64,000 bases of DNA, taken from Sisyra terminalis. Its lineage: Eukaryota; Arthropoda; Insecta; Neuroptera; Sisyridae. The position numbers and the translations under genes are program-made. Positions 33,000 through 45,139 of this stretch are shown here, piece by piece. A model generated the notes under the pieces. The model was not told the origin of the DNA, did not search any database, and worked only from the letters and a program-made list of their open reading frames with translations. Each line of letters begins with the position of its first letter. Position 1 is the stretch's first letter. Location: contig OY292276.1 in assembly GCA_958496175.1 (NCBI GenBank), positions 36,538,449 to 36,602,448 on the forward strand. Reading direction: 5' to 3'.

Positions 33000-35270
33000 A
33001 AAAAATTGAGTTTCTTAATATTGTTTAGACCGCAGCTATGAAGATCTGAAAGTTGGATGAAGAAGTCATGGCGACGCAGTCCTGTGTTCCCAGATTTATC
33101 TATAACCACCTCAATAAGATTATGAATTTTAACTTTCATATACCCGATTCCAGGATTTAAAGGTAACATACATAATAAACAAAGTTTTTAGAACTTTGTT
33201 ATTAAAACAAAAAAATATATTTTTTGGATCAATTTTTAGGACTTACATTCAATTTTGAAAAATCATTTATCACGACCATACGAATAGTATAATACTATAA
33301 TAAACCAACATTTGACCAAGGTTAATTAGATTTTTAACTGAAATTATTATTTAACATTTTATCAGTTTTCAAAACTTTATTTTATTGTTAAACACATGTC
33401 ATTAAAACTAAATCAAGGCTTAATTTTTACTTGTTTAAATATTAAATACTAAAATTTAAATGTCATTTGTTTCTAAGTAGTGGTATTTAATAAACAAAAA
33501 TTCACATTATATTTTTTTAATTACTCGGAGCTTGTTTTTGTTGAAATTAATTGCACGTTTTAATTAAAATTCAAAACTTACCACATCAAACTTTAAGTGT
33601 AAATTACTTTCAATATTAGAGCCGCCAGATGTCTGAAATTTAGTACGGCAAATTATATTTTTTTATAAAAATATTTGCTTATGAGTATGGAAAGTTAGAG
33701 ATAGTTTACATTGAACAAAGTACAATTTATAGTAGAATAGCATAATTAATTCATTATAATATATATAATGGGCAAGATTTTAATACCAAGCATCCCCAAA
33801 ACAAACCCGAAAGCATCTCAATACACCTGTAATCGCTTGATAATTTTATACCAATGTTACATATAGCGACTATTTTTGTTCAAATAATTCCAATGGTTTC
33901 ATAATTTCACTAGAACTCCCCCTCATCGTACTGATAGTTATAAATAACAACAGCATTCTGTAAAATGCTCTAATAGCTATGAAAATTAGGAAAACCTAGT
34001 TTTGGAAATTTTGGTTTTCGGATTTTCTGATTGAACTTTTTCATTTAGGAAAGACATTGGTAGTTTTACTTTACCGAAAAGAACAGAACTTCTTAAGATT
34101 TGAACAAACAGAAGAATTTTGGATAAAATAACGAATGGGGAATAACTACTCAACAAATCAACCAAGTTACTAAACATCATAAAACGTCAGAAACTTTAAT
34201 ATGTTCTTTGGTCATTTTATGATATACCCAGATAAGTACACCTTGTTACACCTAAAAAATCAAGAAAAAATTATACAGAAAGGAAGTGTGGACAGAAGGA
34301 CAAGATCCTAGCTGAAAAATTTAAGGACATTGTTGGCAAGTCGGCCTATTCCGGGACGTAGTAAATAAAGTTATGATAGATAACATACTAGTCAATAAAT
34401 AAAACTTTTAGGTGAAGGAAGTTTACATTTTTGCAACTTAAATCAATGATTTCAGATTTACAAAAATGGCTAAGATCCTTATTTGAAAAACTATAAATAA
34501 TATTTGGTTCAAAAAATTGGTTTATTAAAATTTATTTTTCAGTAGTTTAATATTCGCTTTTCCTAGTTTACTTCAGACTACGACTCCGACAATCATATAA
34601 ATCTCTTTATTTTGCAAAAATGTAAAAAGGTTGTTTTCAAATCTATGACAATGTAAAATTAACTTGATGCGTTAACTAGACGGCTTAGTAAGTTTTATTG
34701 AAAATAATATTAAAAGTTAAAAAACAATCATTTTAGAAAAGTGACAGTAAGAAGGATTGATTTCTAAAATCATTTTTCTCTTATTATCAAAAGACGTTTA
34801 GTTTGTACCTATTTAATACATTTTCTAATAATTAATTCTAATCACAAAATGTTAAATTAATTACTCTTAATTTTGTTTAGTCTGTACAACTTATATAGTC
34901 ACAAATGTGTTTATAATTACAATAGTATATGCAAATCAATATTTAAGTAATTTATAATAATTTTCTAAGACTTAGTTATAGAAGGTACAAAACATGGTGG
35001 AACATACAAGTTTTCCACATATGTTATCATCTATAAATTATAAATATTTGATTAAAATAGAAATTTCTCAAAACTTTCACAGACTTATTGATGAAATGTA
35101 TTTATAACACAAACATTCATATTAAGTAAAGCAATAATGATGAAATTTTAATAATCATTTCCAAATTTGAAAAAAAATCTGTTATCTTTGTGGAAATCGT
35201 TTAAGTTACTATTTGTCTTTTTCAATGTCAAAGGAATTCAAAGGACTTACGTTATATTTCATCTGTAAAT
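33000..35270. other. A+T-rich DNA with one GC-richer patch
   Basis: 33030-33175 is richer in G+C and open on the minus strand (a peptide including SGNTGLRRHDFFIQLSDLHS), but it has no splice context and no recognised family. The word GCGACGCAGTCC in it also occurs at 5147. The remainder shows nothing. Confidence 0.4.
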
Positions 35271-35281
35271 GGACATTGAGA

Positions 35282-35318
35282 CGCCTGATGAAGTTGCCAT
35301 GAGCGACGAAGCGTAGCG
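35282..35318 (+). ncRNA. Hammerhead-like motif, family B, copy 3
   Basis: CGC, CTGATGA, extra A, stem II GTTGC/GCGAC (five pairs, one G-U) with loop CATGA, GAA, GCGTA, then GCG completing a three-pair stem I. The first stem III base is G instead of the usual A15.1, which would weaken cleavage. The tail GAATTTGAAAAATAAAACGT resembles that of copy 2. Confidence 0.5.
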
Positions 35319-35439
35319 AATTTGAAAAATAAAACGTCCAATGAATCTTAAAAAATTGACTTTTCTTCTTTAACTATAACAACTGTAAATAAACAAATAT
35401 AGTTTGAATAAAAATATGTTCGTGAAGCAATAAAAATAT

Positions 35440-35645
35440 CTTCTTTAACAACCCGCAGCAGCCCTCGTTGTACCAATTGTCACTTATCTTCAAAATATAC
35501 ATTCTTCAGTTAAGCTTTGCGAAAAATCGTCAGATCTCTAAAAACATCGACTTTAGAGAGAAAATAACAAAAAAAATATCCCATGACAACACGCAGCACT
35601 TTTCGTTGTAACTATATATGGATGTGAAACTCTATTGAGTCTCCT
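35440..35645 (-). repeat. Dispersed repeat family R1, tandem pair
   Basis: On the minus strand the R1 core occurs twice, once as GTTACAACGAAAAGTGCTGC (from 35610) and again as GGTACAACGAGGGCTGCTGC (from 35483). The first is preceded by TTTCACATCCATATATAG, like the TCTCACATC of the 11.34-kb copy. It may show the original tandem organisation of the family. Confidence 0.6.
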
Positions 35646-35649
35646 GGCT

Positions 35650-36160
35650 TAATGAAAACATGCTCATGTATAATTATATCATTACGTAAAAAATTCAAAA
35701 CTATCGTTAAAAACTTTAGAAGATTAGCGGTTTTGAATAAACGAACATTAAATTTATATTTAGAACATATCTATAGGGAAATACGGAAATGTTGTATATG
35801 TTTCAGTACTAGATGTACGGAGTACTAATGAAGGTTTATTTAGTGATATGTACTCTAATGTTCTGAAGACTTCCTGTCAATGCACCTTGATGCTCCCGAC
35901 ATCGCGATGGAATTGTTTCTAACCGCAGGTGTTGATAGTGAAATTTCATAGTTTGGAATGAAGGTTGTGTTAGGATTCAGGACGTGTGAAATCTCCTAAT
36001 TCTATGCGGCATATATAAATGTGTGATACATATCCAAAATATTTAAACATTAACTAAACGCACCGCTCATTGGGTTGAAAAATTGTTATTTAAGAGATTG
36101 ATTCCTGTCCCTCTTATTTCCAAATTTTTTATAAAAAAAATATATTACCACGGACCTTTA
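35650..36160. other. A+T-rich DNA, weak coding-like patch
   Basis: 35865-35950 is GC-richer, with a 30-codon plus-strand frame (MHLDAPDIAMELFLTAGVDS within it), too short and isolated to call. Confidence 0.3.
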
Positions 36161-36164
36161 AATT

Positions 36165-36345
36165 AGAGATATGAAAAAATACCAATCTGTTATAATATTA
36201 CAAAAATTGATTAATTAAGAATCGATTTTTATGTTTGCGAGTCAAGATAAGAGTCGGAACGAGAAGAAGTATCAGAGTGATGAATAAACTTATTTTTTCA
36301 CGACTTTTGGTAATTTTTAATAAGGATAGGTAAGTATTAATAATT
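36165..36345 (+). repeat. Dispersed copy of the 61.2-kb tandem unit
   Basis: AGATATGAAAAAATACCAAT, GAATCGATTTTTATGTTTGC, AGAGTCGGAACGAGAAG and TTTTTTCACGACTTTTGGTA line up in order with the units at 61236-61675. It is a single, more diverged copy. Confidence 0.55.
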
Positions 36346-36349
36346 TTAA

Positions 36350-37280
36350 ATTCATCACATTTACCATAACGTATACGGAAAAAAAATCAGTCGTTCTTTC
36401 AAATATGTAATAGGAATCAATCAACTTTTTCCAATTCTGATTATTTTTCATCGATGTGTCACCCTTACTATATAAATTCAAAATTGACAAAGACTTTTCC
36501 TTTTGCATCACATATGAATCGTACAAATTAGTTTTGTAAGTTTTTAGAAGTAAATAACGAGGAATGATTGCAGGCGACATTTCTCATTATATGCACATTA
36601 CAAGTTATTATTTTTTGTCGTCAGACGTCTGTTATAATTTTATTAAAATAATAAAAAAAATCCTTCTTACGAGCTTAATTATTTAAAATATAAAAACCTT
36701 CTCATTCATATTTAACTATTCTATGTACATTTAATTTTCAAAACATTCTCTTGGTTTATATTTAATTCATTTTATTTGTAAATTTAATAAAATATTTAAC
36801 TGAAAAAAAAATCCATCAACCCACGCTTTAATGAAGTTATTTGAATACCAAAATTTCGCAAAGAAAGATTCCACTTTTTATTTAATTAAAATGAATGTTT
36901 AAGAAAAGCGTCGGAAATTTTCATGAAAGCATTCCTCAATCTTATCTTTATTTTCCTCTACTCACACAGCAAAAAATAAGTTACAAAATAAGTTTTATAA
37001 TGTCTCTGTTTTCGTTCCGAACGATTAAACCGTCAACCAAATGTTTTACAAAATCGTTAAATGAAAGAAGAGAGGCGTAGAAATATGCTACCATTACTCT
37101 TAATAATGTCCTCAATTAACGCAACCCCATTTAGTAATTTGGTGTAAAAATGGGACGAACTTTTTTCTCAGCAAATTATAAAAGCCTCCACACCATTTAA
37201 ATAAATAATAATGAAAATATTAATTTGGAATTACACGTCTCAATATTGCATTCAAATATTGACTTATACGCCCCCGTCAA
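36350..37280. other. A+T-rich DNA, nothing recognised
   Basis: Frames at 36317-36580 and 36895-37080 are background-like. No feature supported. Confidence 0.4.
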
Positions 37281-37288
37281 ATTCTAGA

Positions 37289-37306
37289 GGGATGACTGTT
37301 CATCCC
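37289..37306. other. Perfect 7-bp hairpin in a GC-rich island
   Basis: GGGATGA-CTGT-TCATCCC is a perfect inverted repeat with a 4-base loop in the 37.26-37.40 kb GC-rich patch. Function unknown; it is not followed by a T tract. Confidence 0.5.
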
Positions 37307-37329
37307 CCGTTCCAGCTCACGGTTTGTTT

Positions 37330-37473
37330 CTACCCCGCCCGTATGAAATCCTCATTCGTAAGAGACCCTGGCTCCAGTCTTATAATTCTATCCACCAGTT
37401 GAATGTTAACTAAATCAACATATTGATTAGAAGCTATAACTCTTCGATTAATAACAGTAATAATAAAAATCAT
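37330..37473 (-). CDS. Candidate small ORF or terminal exon
   Basis: The minus-strand frame from an ATG at 37473 to a stop at 37330 (47 codons) covers a GC-rich island. The downstream half reads like protein: VNIQLVDRIIRLEPGSLTN followed by EDFIRAG and a stop. The upstream half is A+T-rich and offers TAG acceptor-like sites (GTTATAG and GATTTAG), so it may be the last exon of a larger gene. The family was not recognised, and a transposon origin is possible. Confidence 0.25.
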   Translation of the reverse strand: MIFIITVINRRVIASNQYVDLVNIQLVDRIIRLEPGSLTNEDFIRAG

Positions 37474-37844
37474 ACGCTACGGGGGAAAATTGATATAAAT
37501 ATTTTTCACGTCATTAACTTTAGTGTTTGGCTGATTTAACTATTTTTCATTTAAATAATTTTCCACGACTCTTTCTAAAGATAGCTTTCCGTACTAAATC
37601 GTCTCACATACATACAATACAAGCACAAACAATTGCCAACGATGCAAAAATAATGATTATTTATTATCACATACATTTATCATCGCGTAGAATAGAAAAT
37701 AAATTTATTTTTAGAAATCCAAACAACCTATTACCACATACTGTTAACAACGTCATTTTGTGCCAATAAAAAAGTATTTTTCCATATTATTTTTGAAGTT
37801 ATACTCCTTTACCGGTGTAAATTGGCAATTGGTTGAATGAAATC

Positions 37845-38580
37845 AAAATGACTGTTGAAACCATCGACAATCATTCAGTTTAAATTTGAAACAATGACGG
37901 TATTTCACTCATAAGCATGTATTTACAATATTTGTCTACCTTTGCCGAAATATATGCATACATATTACTTACGTTTGCCTATTATTATTATTATGAAAAT
38001 TAAAATATGACAGAAAGATATTTTTTTGAAGTTATTCAGTGTAACATTGAATAAATAAATAAATGGGTAAATAAAATCTACAATCACTATTGTATAAATA
38101 TAATTTTTAGGACATCGCTATTTAGGATTGCTTATACATATCTACACATGATATTTTATGGCAACAATCTACTTCTATATGTTAATGGTTTTCGATAAGT
38201 ATTTTTCGAACATGTGACCCAATCTGTTAACTCGGTTAAACGGTTAATTCATATAATATGTAATATACATTTTGTATAAGTAATCAAATGTGTAAACATA
38301 AAGTATCTATACCAAAATAGCCACTATAATCTTTTATTAGAAATCCAATTACATTCCGTGAAATATTCACAGCCCAACACTGACACTACTGACAAATGGC
38401 TAAAATTAGCAATTGAATTGAATCTAAATGACAGTTGAAACTAATGACATGGTCGTTCAAATTTGAGTCAATAATTTTTGTATTTGTATTCCACTAACAT
38501 GGATGTATTAAAACATTATATTCTTTGTCCTTGTCTTTGCCGCAACACATACGTTTTCTTATTATGTATTTTGATGTTTA
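37845..38580. repeat. Two direct repeats about 580 bp apart
   Basis: AATGACTGTTGAAACCATCG, AAATTTGAAACAATGACGG and ATAAGCATGTAT at 37845-37925 recur as AATGACAGTTGAAACTAATG, CAAATTTGAGTCAATAA and AACATGGATGTAT at 38427-38510. After each comes CTTTGCCG. They lie just upstream of the Helitron-like repeat and may be part of the same composite element. Confidence 0.5.
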
Positions 38581-38744
38581 AAGTAATTTGTGTTTGAAAT
38601 TGTATCATCTTATGTATAAATTGACTATCTTGCCGTACGTCCGTGCAGCATAGGCTATACGCATGCGGTCCGTTATCCCCACTTACGCATTCAAAACGTT
38701 GGTAGGGGTATTCACTCATAATGTATTTATTTGTGAATACGTAT

Positions 38745-39796
38745 TTCGGGTTTTCAAGTTTACAATATGTGCAAGCCAAAAAATATAATTCTCACTTATA
38801 AACTTAACTTAACCATTTTCAGATATATCTATCAGAGTTTAAATTTGTAAGCAGATCCTAAGTTTTTGTTTCTAATAATAAATCAACTTTGTTTTATATT
38901 AAGCAGTAATAACGTTTCGCTTTTAACGGACTTTGATTGATTATTAAATTTGAAATTTCGATTGTTTATTAAACGCTATCCCTTACAAACTTGGCTACCG
39001 TTTTTCACTCTTTTAGGGGAGAAATTTTCAAAAACCCTTTCTTATTATATGTTTGCATCGTATATGGAAAACACTTTCCAAATTTCATCGACACAAATGT
39101 GCATTTATATTTGAAAATACAACGTAAAACGAAAAAAAAATAATGACCTTCTTTATGTTAGTTAAAATGACTAAAAAGCTATTCGATTTCGCACATTTGG
39201 ACGTTGTACATTTGTTGGAAATGTATGTTGGTCATATTCATATATGAATATGGCCCAAATTTGTTGGAAATAGATGGAAAGCGTGGAAGTAAATACGAAT
39301 ATTTTATTTATTTTCAATAACAATAATTGATTTTCAAATTTTTCTAAATACCGAAAACAAGTTAGTATCGAAGATTTATATTTGAATTGACAGTGAAATA
39401 TATGGCAAAAAATTGCTACCTTAATGCTTTTCAGTCGAATATATAATTACTCCAGATCAAAACCATTGGTTCATAAAAAATAGATTTTAAAAAGTTTGAT
39501 TGTTGAAAAACGAACCAAAATTTAAAATCGCCTATTTGGTATAAGTACTACATAAGTATTAAACTTTCATACTAATTTAGTGAAATTACGTTATTTGAAA
39601 TGTTGTTATTAAAATGATATAAAAAAACACCTATATTTTATTTCTTAATATAATTTTAGATAAACTTTTTTTTATGTTAAAAACACTTTGATTATTTTAT
39701 TTAAAATTTCGATTGTTGATTAACTCTACATTATCTCATATTAAACATTTTATTGAGATAAAACCTATAGTTGCGAATGCAACGGGCAACTACTAG
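38745..39796 (+). mobile_element. Helitron-like non-autonomous element R2, copy A, with 3' end
   Basis: About 1 kb aligned block by block with 50690-51650: CACTTATAAACTTAACTTAA, TTATATTAAGCAGTAATAAC, GAAATTTCGATTGTTTATTA, CTTTCCAAATTTCATCGACA, TTTCGCACATTTGGACGTT. It ends with AGTTGC-loop-GCAACT, a 6-bp hairpin, followed by ACTAGT, which fits a Helitron 3' terminus (hairpin, then CTAG, host T) at 39796. The 5' limit is uncertain and may reach 37845. No coding capacity. Confidence 0.65.
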
Positions 39797-40076
39797 TATT
39801 TTAGTAAACACAAATCTTATAACAGGTGTGCTAGTTCAGACACTACCGGAAGAGGCTACGGCAGTGGATAAAAACATATTTTTAACTGTACCAAAGAAGT
39901 ATAATTTGTCACACGCGTACATAAGTACACACACTGTTTTTTGATTAAAAAAAGAATGTTCTGAATCGGATTTTAGATTTGGGAAAAAATAGGGAAATTT
40001 TGTAGCAAATATAAGCAAATGGAAACAATATTCGTAATGAAATTTCAAAGATGAGGATGAAAGGTGTTGATGAGGG

Positions 40077-40322
40077 ATGTGGAAAGAAGGTCACCTCGTC
40101 GTTTTCGTCTTTAGTTATTTAACGCTTGCCGCAAGCGAACACTTCCAATTACCGGCCATAACGCAAACGAAAACCTCATCTAAAGTTGCAATTCACTTCG
40201 TCGGCAAATGTTTCTTGTCTCCTCTTCACAATCCATGTTCCTGTCTTTTCGTTTTCCTCAATCTTATCCTTTTTGAAAAAGATAAATTTGATTTTGTGAA
40301 GAATACCATAGAGAAAGGATGA
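40077..40322 (+). CDS. Possible small secreted-protein ORF
   Basis: An 81-codon frame from ATG to TGA in a patch visibly richer in G+C and in C-ended codons than the surroundings. The start MWKEGHLVVFVFSYLTLAAS resembles a signal peptide. The middle has KVAIHFVGKCFLSPLHNPCS with three cysteines and the end is charged (FEKDKFDFVKNTIEKG). No family recognised. No TATA box or polyadenylation signal stands out nearby, so it may be an exon fragment or a fortuitous frame. Confidence 0.25.
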   Translation: MWKEGHLVVFVFSYLTLAASEHFQLPAITQTKTSSKVAIHFVGKCFLSPLHNPCSCLFVFLNLILFEKDKFDFVKNTIEKG

Positions 40323-40324
40323 CA

Positions 40325-41685
40325 GTACTGAATTCAACAACTATACATATATTTTCATATTAAGATAATTTTAAATGATATTTTTTCCTTTGAGATTTTC
40401 CATTTTGATATAAATTTTCCGTGAAATGCTTTTTTTTGTCGTTTATCACTGGTATTTACAAAAGCATTTAAAAGACGTAGACTTCGGTGTATTGAAGAGT
40501 TTGTATTGAGGGTCAAAAATATAGTGGTCTGGAATTTATACATTGAAGCTTTAGTTTTTAGCTTTAACGTAAAACGAGCTTTATTTAGTAATTATATATC
40601 AATTTTAAACAAATATTGAAAACGAAATTAAATGTGGAACAATTCAATAAAAATTAATGAAAAAAATTGAAACCTTTTCATTGTTTCGGAAAATAATAGC
40701 GATTTTATTGTGCTTTTAGCGCATGCGATTATGTTGAAGGGGACGTACAGCTACAGCTAGAATATATTACCTATAGCTAAACCAACAAAAACGTTAGGCG
40801 TTAACTATCCCTAAACATCCCTTAGATCTAGTCATCCGGTTTGTTGCGTTTAATTAATATAATTGATTAATAATGAAACATTAAAGCGGTGAGCTTTCCG
40901 CTTTCTTCACCATAAATGGTCGTTCGATTGATTGATTTATTGCACATAATTAAATGTCACATTGAATTTCTTTATTGAATGAGCTTCTCTTTTTACTACA
41001 AAGAAATATTTTTCTCAAATCCAACTATACAACAAACCATATTGTACGTATCGAATTTCAAAAACAAAGCGATTTATAATAAAATGAAAATAAAATAAGT
41101 ATAATAATTTTTTATTTGAAAATGTGACTTTGCAAAAAAATAATCACGCAAAAAGGTTAATCATTATTTCTGAAATACCCCAATAGAATTTTAATGTTTT
41201 ACTTTGCTTTTTTTATTACTTACTGCATTTTTACTTCTAATGTGAATACTTCTTAGTATTATTTAGATATGAACTAATGGTATTTTAATAAAACTGGACA
41301 ATAATAATAAAAATATATTTCACCATTTGACACAATTAACTATTTCACTATTTATCAGTTTTAGACTTTATAAGTTAAGAAATACTTTAGAGAAGAGCCC
41401 AAAAAGACATTCGTTTACTATATATCTTGTATTTCTGGGACCCCAATAGTATATTTACATAAGAAACCCGAGTAACAAAAGGCAACAAAGGGCATCCAAT
41501 TTGTTAAATTAAATTGTATTCGCCACCTAGTGATTCTATCTTCAATAAAAAAAAAAGTTTAATTTGTGATTGTTATAATCGACGTGAGATTTTTTGCATA
41601 AAAATTATTATAGATTATATTTGAGAAATTCTTAAATACGCCGAAATACGTTGATCGTATTCTGAATAATTTTCGAAAAACATTT
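40325..41685. other. A+T-rich DNA, nothing recognised
   Basis: No gene or repeat supported. Confidence 0.4.
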
Positions 41686-41689
41686 TTGG

Positions 41690-41724
41690 CGAGCGGCCAC
41701 CTTGACCACTCGACCATAGTATGC
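41690..41724 (-). mobile_element. SINE fragment, A-box part only
   Basis: On the minus strand TATGGTCGAGTGGTCAAGGT and GGCCGCTCGCC match the SINE head. The B box and body are absent. Confidence 0.6.
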
Positions 41725-41729
41725 TAATA

Positions 41730-42476
41730 TTACATTGCTTTGTTGTAATTTGAATCCAAAACCACAAATTTTTGAATGTTTTTCAGAATAAGGTGAATAT
41801 GCTCGTCGGGTATTCAAGATTAAATAGTTTTTGTCTCCTTTTGAAGTTTGACTTTCTTACATTAATATTTTTAGATTTTAATTTAATTTTTGTGTTTTTT
41901 TCTGGGATTCGCATTATCAGAACTGAAGGTATAATTTTGCGGTGTTATGATTTGTAGTTGGATAACTGAATATACGATTTAAAAATATTATAGTTATTTG
42001 AATTTTGGAGAACTCTTGGAATTTTTTATAATACAATAAAGACAATAAAATTAAGGATATGACTATTTATACATGCATATAAGAGTATCTGCGATTGACT
42101 TTATATAATAAACATATAGAGACATATATAAAATTATATAAAAAACATATATTTTGCTATCTTTTTTATATAAAAAACATTTTTTGTCATTAACCACAAC
42201 AAACAGAATCAATCAATCTTTAAAAACTAAACATCATAGTAGCCAACAATATAATATATAATTTACAAAATAAAGGAGATTATAAGTTGTATTGAAGTAC
42301 AATGACAGATTAGCAAAAAATGAGCAATTTTTTTTAAAAAATATGGATAACGGTATTGAAATAAAAAAGATAACGAAATAATGTTCAGAAGCTCTTACAG
42401 AGACGGGATGTTATTTGTTCCCTTAAACAATCAATATTATTTAATTCGGTATTGATAAACAGTAAATTCCTATACA
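41730..42476. other. A+T-rich DNA, nothing recognised
   Basis: Only short A+T-rich frames. Confidence 0.35.
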
Positions 42477-43433
42477 CAGTGGCGGGTTTAGTTCCGATGC
42501 CGCCCTCAGCCCTATTCGATATGATGCCCTTGTCGCTTCATTGCAAGGTGATTACCAAAATAAAACATCTAGTTTTAAAATATTTAACGTATATATTGAT
42601 TTTAACAAATTCTCATGAATTTCCATATATTTATTGAAATATAACTTATTAATTTCAATAAAAATGTTTAAAGTTTATTATGACTCACAGCTCTTTTCCA
42701 ACTATCACTCATTAGATTAACTTCTTTTCCTAGGTTTGGTTTTCGCGACAGCGTCGATATTATATCATCGTAATCGATTTTTCGCACTAATTGAGGTTCA
42801 ATAAAAAATAATAGCAGGGCATTATAAGTCTACCTTTCGTCCATACTTGCACTTAAGAAACTTTTCACCCTTTTCAAGATAGAATTTTTTTTTTCTCCTG
42901 AACAATTTATCGCTGGGGATCAAAAAAATGCGCAGAGTAATGATAACATTAAGATACATACCTCAAAGTTTCTGTAAATGCAATATTTTTTTTTTATATT
43001 TTCTGCCGAATGGATTCAGTAGTTTGTTATGAATCTTAAAGTAGAAATTATAAGTTAATACATTCATTAATTACTAAGATCTCTTCTAAATTGTTACCAT
43101 ATTAGATTGTTTTTGATAAGTATGACGTATTTCCACTATCTGATTTGCATAGGGCTTTAAATATTTTAATAAAAATGATCCAAAAGCAGGAAGTTCTAAG
43201 GTTCATAAAAAATACCATTAAGGGGAGTTTCAATTTATTTTGAGAAATGTGGCATACTAAATTCAGAAAAGTATTTTCCATAACACTCATAGTAAAACTA
43301 AGTCAAATTAATTTTTGAATTGTCCTTACCTTCTTTCGATTTTAAAGTTTTGGCGTTCCGAAAATTTTACCGTCCCTATAATCATGTCGTCCTAAGCTAG
43401 GACCTCATGGGCATAAACGTAAATCCTTCACTG
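42477..43433. mobile_element. hAT-like non-autonomous element, ~957 bp
   Basis: The left end CAGTGGCGGGTTTAG is mirrored by CAGTGAAGGATTTACG at the right end (minus strand). Flanks CCTATACA and CATGTACA match at 6 of 8 positions, fitting an aged 8-bp target duplication. The element contains GCCGCCCTCAGCCC near the left end and GCCCATGAGGTCCTAG (minus strand) near the right end. No transposase frame remains. Confidence 0.6.
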
Positions 43434-43439
43434 CATGTA

Positions 43440-43600
43440 CATTATACATACAGTTTGTATAAATAACCATTTATGCATACATACAAGTGCCTATAAATAG
43501 CCAATTGTATACCTACAGTATGTATTATATAAATAGCCAATAGCGTATACATAAAGTACATACATATTGTATGTATAAAAGACCACATAATGAAATTAAT
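43440..43600. repeat. Degenerate short tandem repeat
   Basis: About three units of roughly 45-60 bp with the words ACATACAGTTTGTATAAATA, TATAAATAGCCAATTGTATA and ATACATAAAGTACATACATA. Similar words occur at 38265-38330. Confidence 0.5.
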
Positions 43601-43873
43601 ATAACACATAATCGCTAAATATTTTTAAAGCAAATGAATAACTATTCAATTAAAGATCTGTGCTTTTCAATAAACCTAAAGTTTACTGCAGCTTTAGGTG
43701 TTTCAATTGAACAAGTTCAAATAAATATGCGAAAATATTGAGTCTTTGTTGGTATTCAGCTTTCCCTGGTTACAACTTATTTACAGTCTCGGCTAAACTC
43801 TTTTAGCTATTTGGACATTATTACGTTTCACATTTATCTTTTAAAAGTATTTATCTCTAATGGAGACCAAATA

Positions 43874-45138
43874 CTTACCCACTAGAAAAATCCTTACACG
43901 AAATTTACTCAAAGAAAGTTACTCATAGGTATTACTGTTCACACGAAAGTTGCTCACATAGAAATTTACTCAAAGGAAAAATTCTTCATACAAAAATTAA
44001 TGCACAATAAAAAATCTTCACATGGAAAAATATGTATTTAACTTATTATTTTATTTTTAGTAATTTAATAGTATTACTAGTGGAACGGTATTAAAGGTAT
44101 AAGATATTAAAACTGAAGAGAAAAAAATTGCAAATTTAATTAAAGATAAAGTAGAAACTGTATCGTTGTCAGATATTGACGTCCTTAAAACAGACAGGAG
44201 CCCTTATTTTTTTTTTGTTTTAAATTTATAAGTTTTTCAAAAAACACTTTATTTTTCTCAAATAGGTTAGTAATATTACTTTACAATTAAAGAAATAACA
44301 TTTATTTAAATAATAAAAAAAAACATGTTTGCAGATCACACGTGATAGAAATGAAACATTCCAAAATGTGGGCTTCAAGATAATGAGATGAATGTAAAAT
44401 TTGAGAAATAGGATAATTGTAGGTTTAGTTATGATAATATTAATACCAAGCTTAAAACATAGAGATGTAGTATATACTGTAGAGGACTCATTTTCAAATA
44501 TTTCTTTTCCTCAAAATGGATTCAAAAATCTTACCTCTCTCTGTCTTTTATATATGGATATATATAGATAGACCGTGCATATTACGTTAAATAGAAATAA
44601 GAAATATCTAGTGTGGTGTACGAAGCGCCATCTACCTAGGCACAGTTTTTACAGTAACTAAAAATAACAGCTGACAATTGAGTGCCGATGAGCACCAGCG
44701 TACACAAATAAGCGCTTAAAATAAGTTTTTGCATTTTGCTTGCATTTTGTTTCCAAAATGGTTTTTTGTTTACTGTACAGTGCGTTATCCATTATAAACA
44801 AATCAGTGGAAACCGTGGAAACATTGTAAAATGTTTTCTTTTTCATTCTCTCACACAATAAATTCATTGATTTATGTGCTTATCTTTTTTTACTGACGCT
44901 TTTTCGTTTCATGAAATTTGAAATCACAACGATACTTAAGAAGTTTTTACTTCAAAAAATTAATATTTTTTGCTATGGATTATTTTCCATGTGAAGATAT
45001 ATCACTGCGCGTTAATTTCGTTGTGAGCAATTTTCTCTGTAAGTAAATTTCTATGTGGGTAACTTTCGTATGAGTAACAACGCTAGTTCGCAATTTTTTG
45101 TGAGCAATTTTCGTGTGAGGAATTTCCTAATGGGCAAC
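43874..45138. mobile_element. Foldback element with internally repetitive 157-bp arms
   Basis: The left arm (43874-44030) and right arm (44982-45138) are inverted copies. Each arm is itself a string of short units resembling CACACGAAAGTTGCTCA and CACATAGAAATTTACTCA. The inner ends are CTTCACATGGAAAA and TTTTCCATGTGAAG. About 950 bp of unrelated A+T-rich DNA lies between, with no transposase. Arms built from short tandem repeats are characteristic of foldback (FB-like) transposons. Confidence 0.8.
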
Positions 45139-45139
45139 T

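Noticed and set aside
42452..42637. 61-codon plus-strand frame
   Set aside because: Crosses the left terminus of the hAT-like element at 42477, so it is not a gene.
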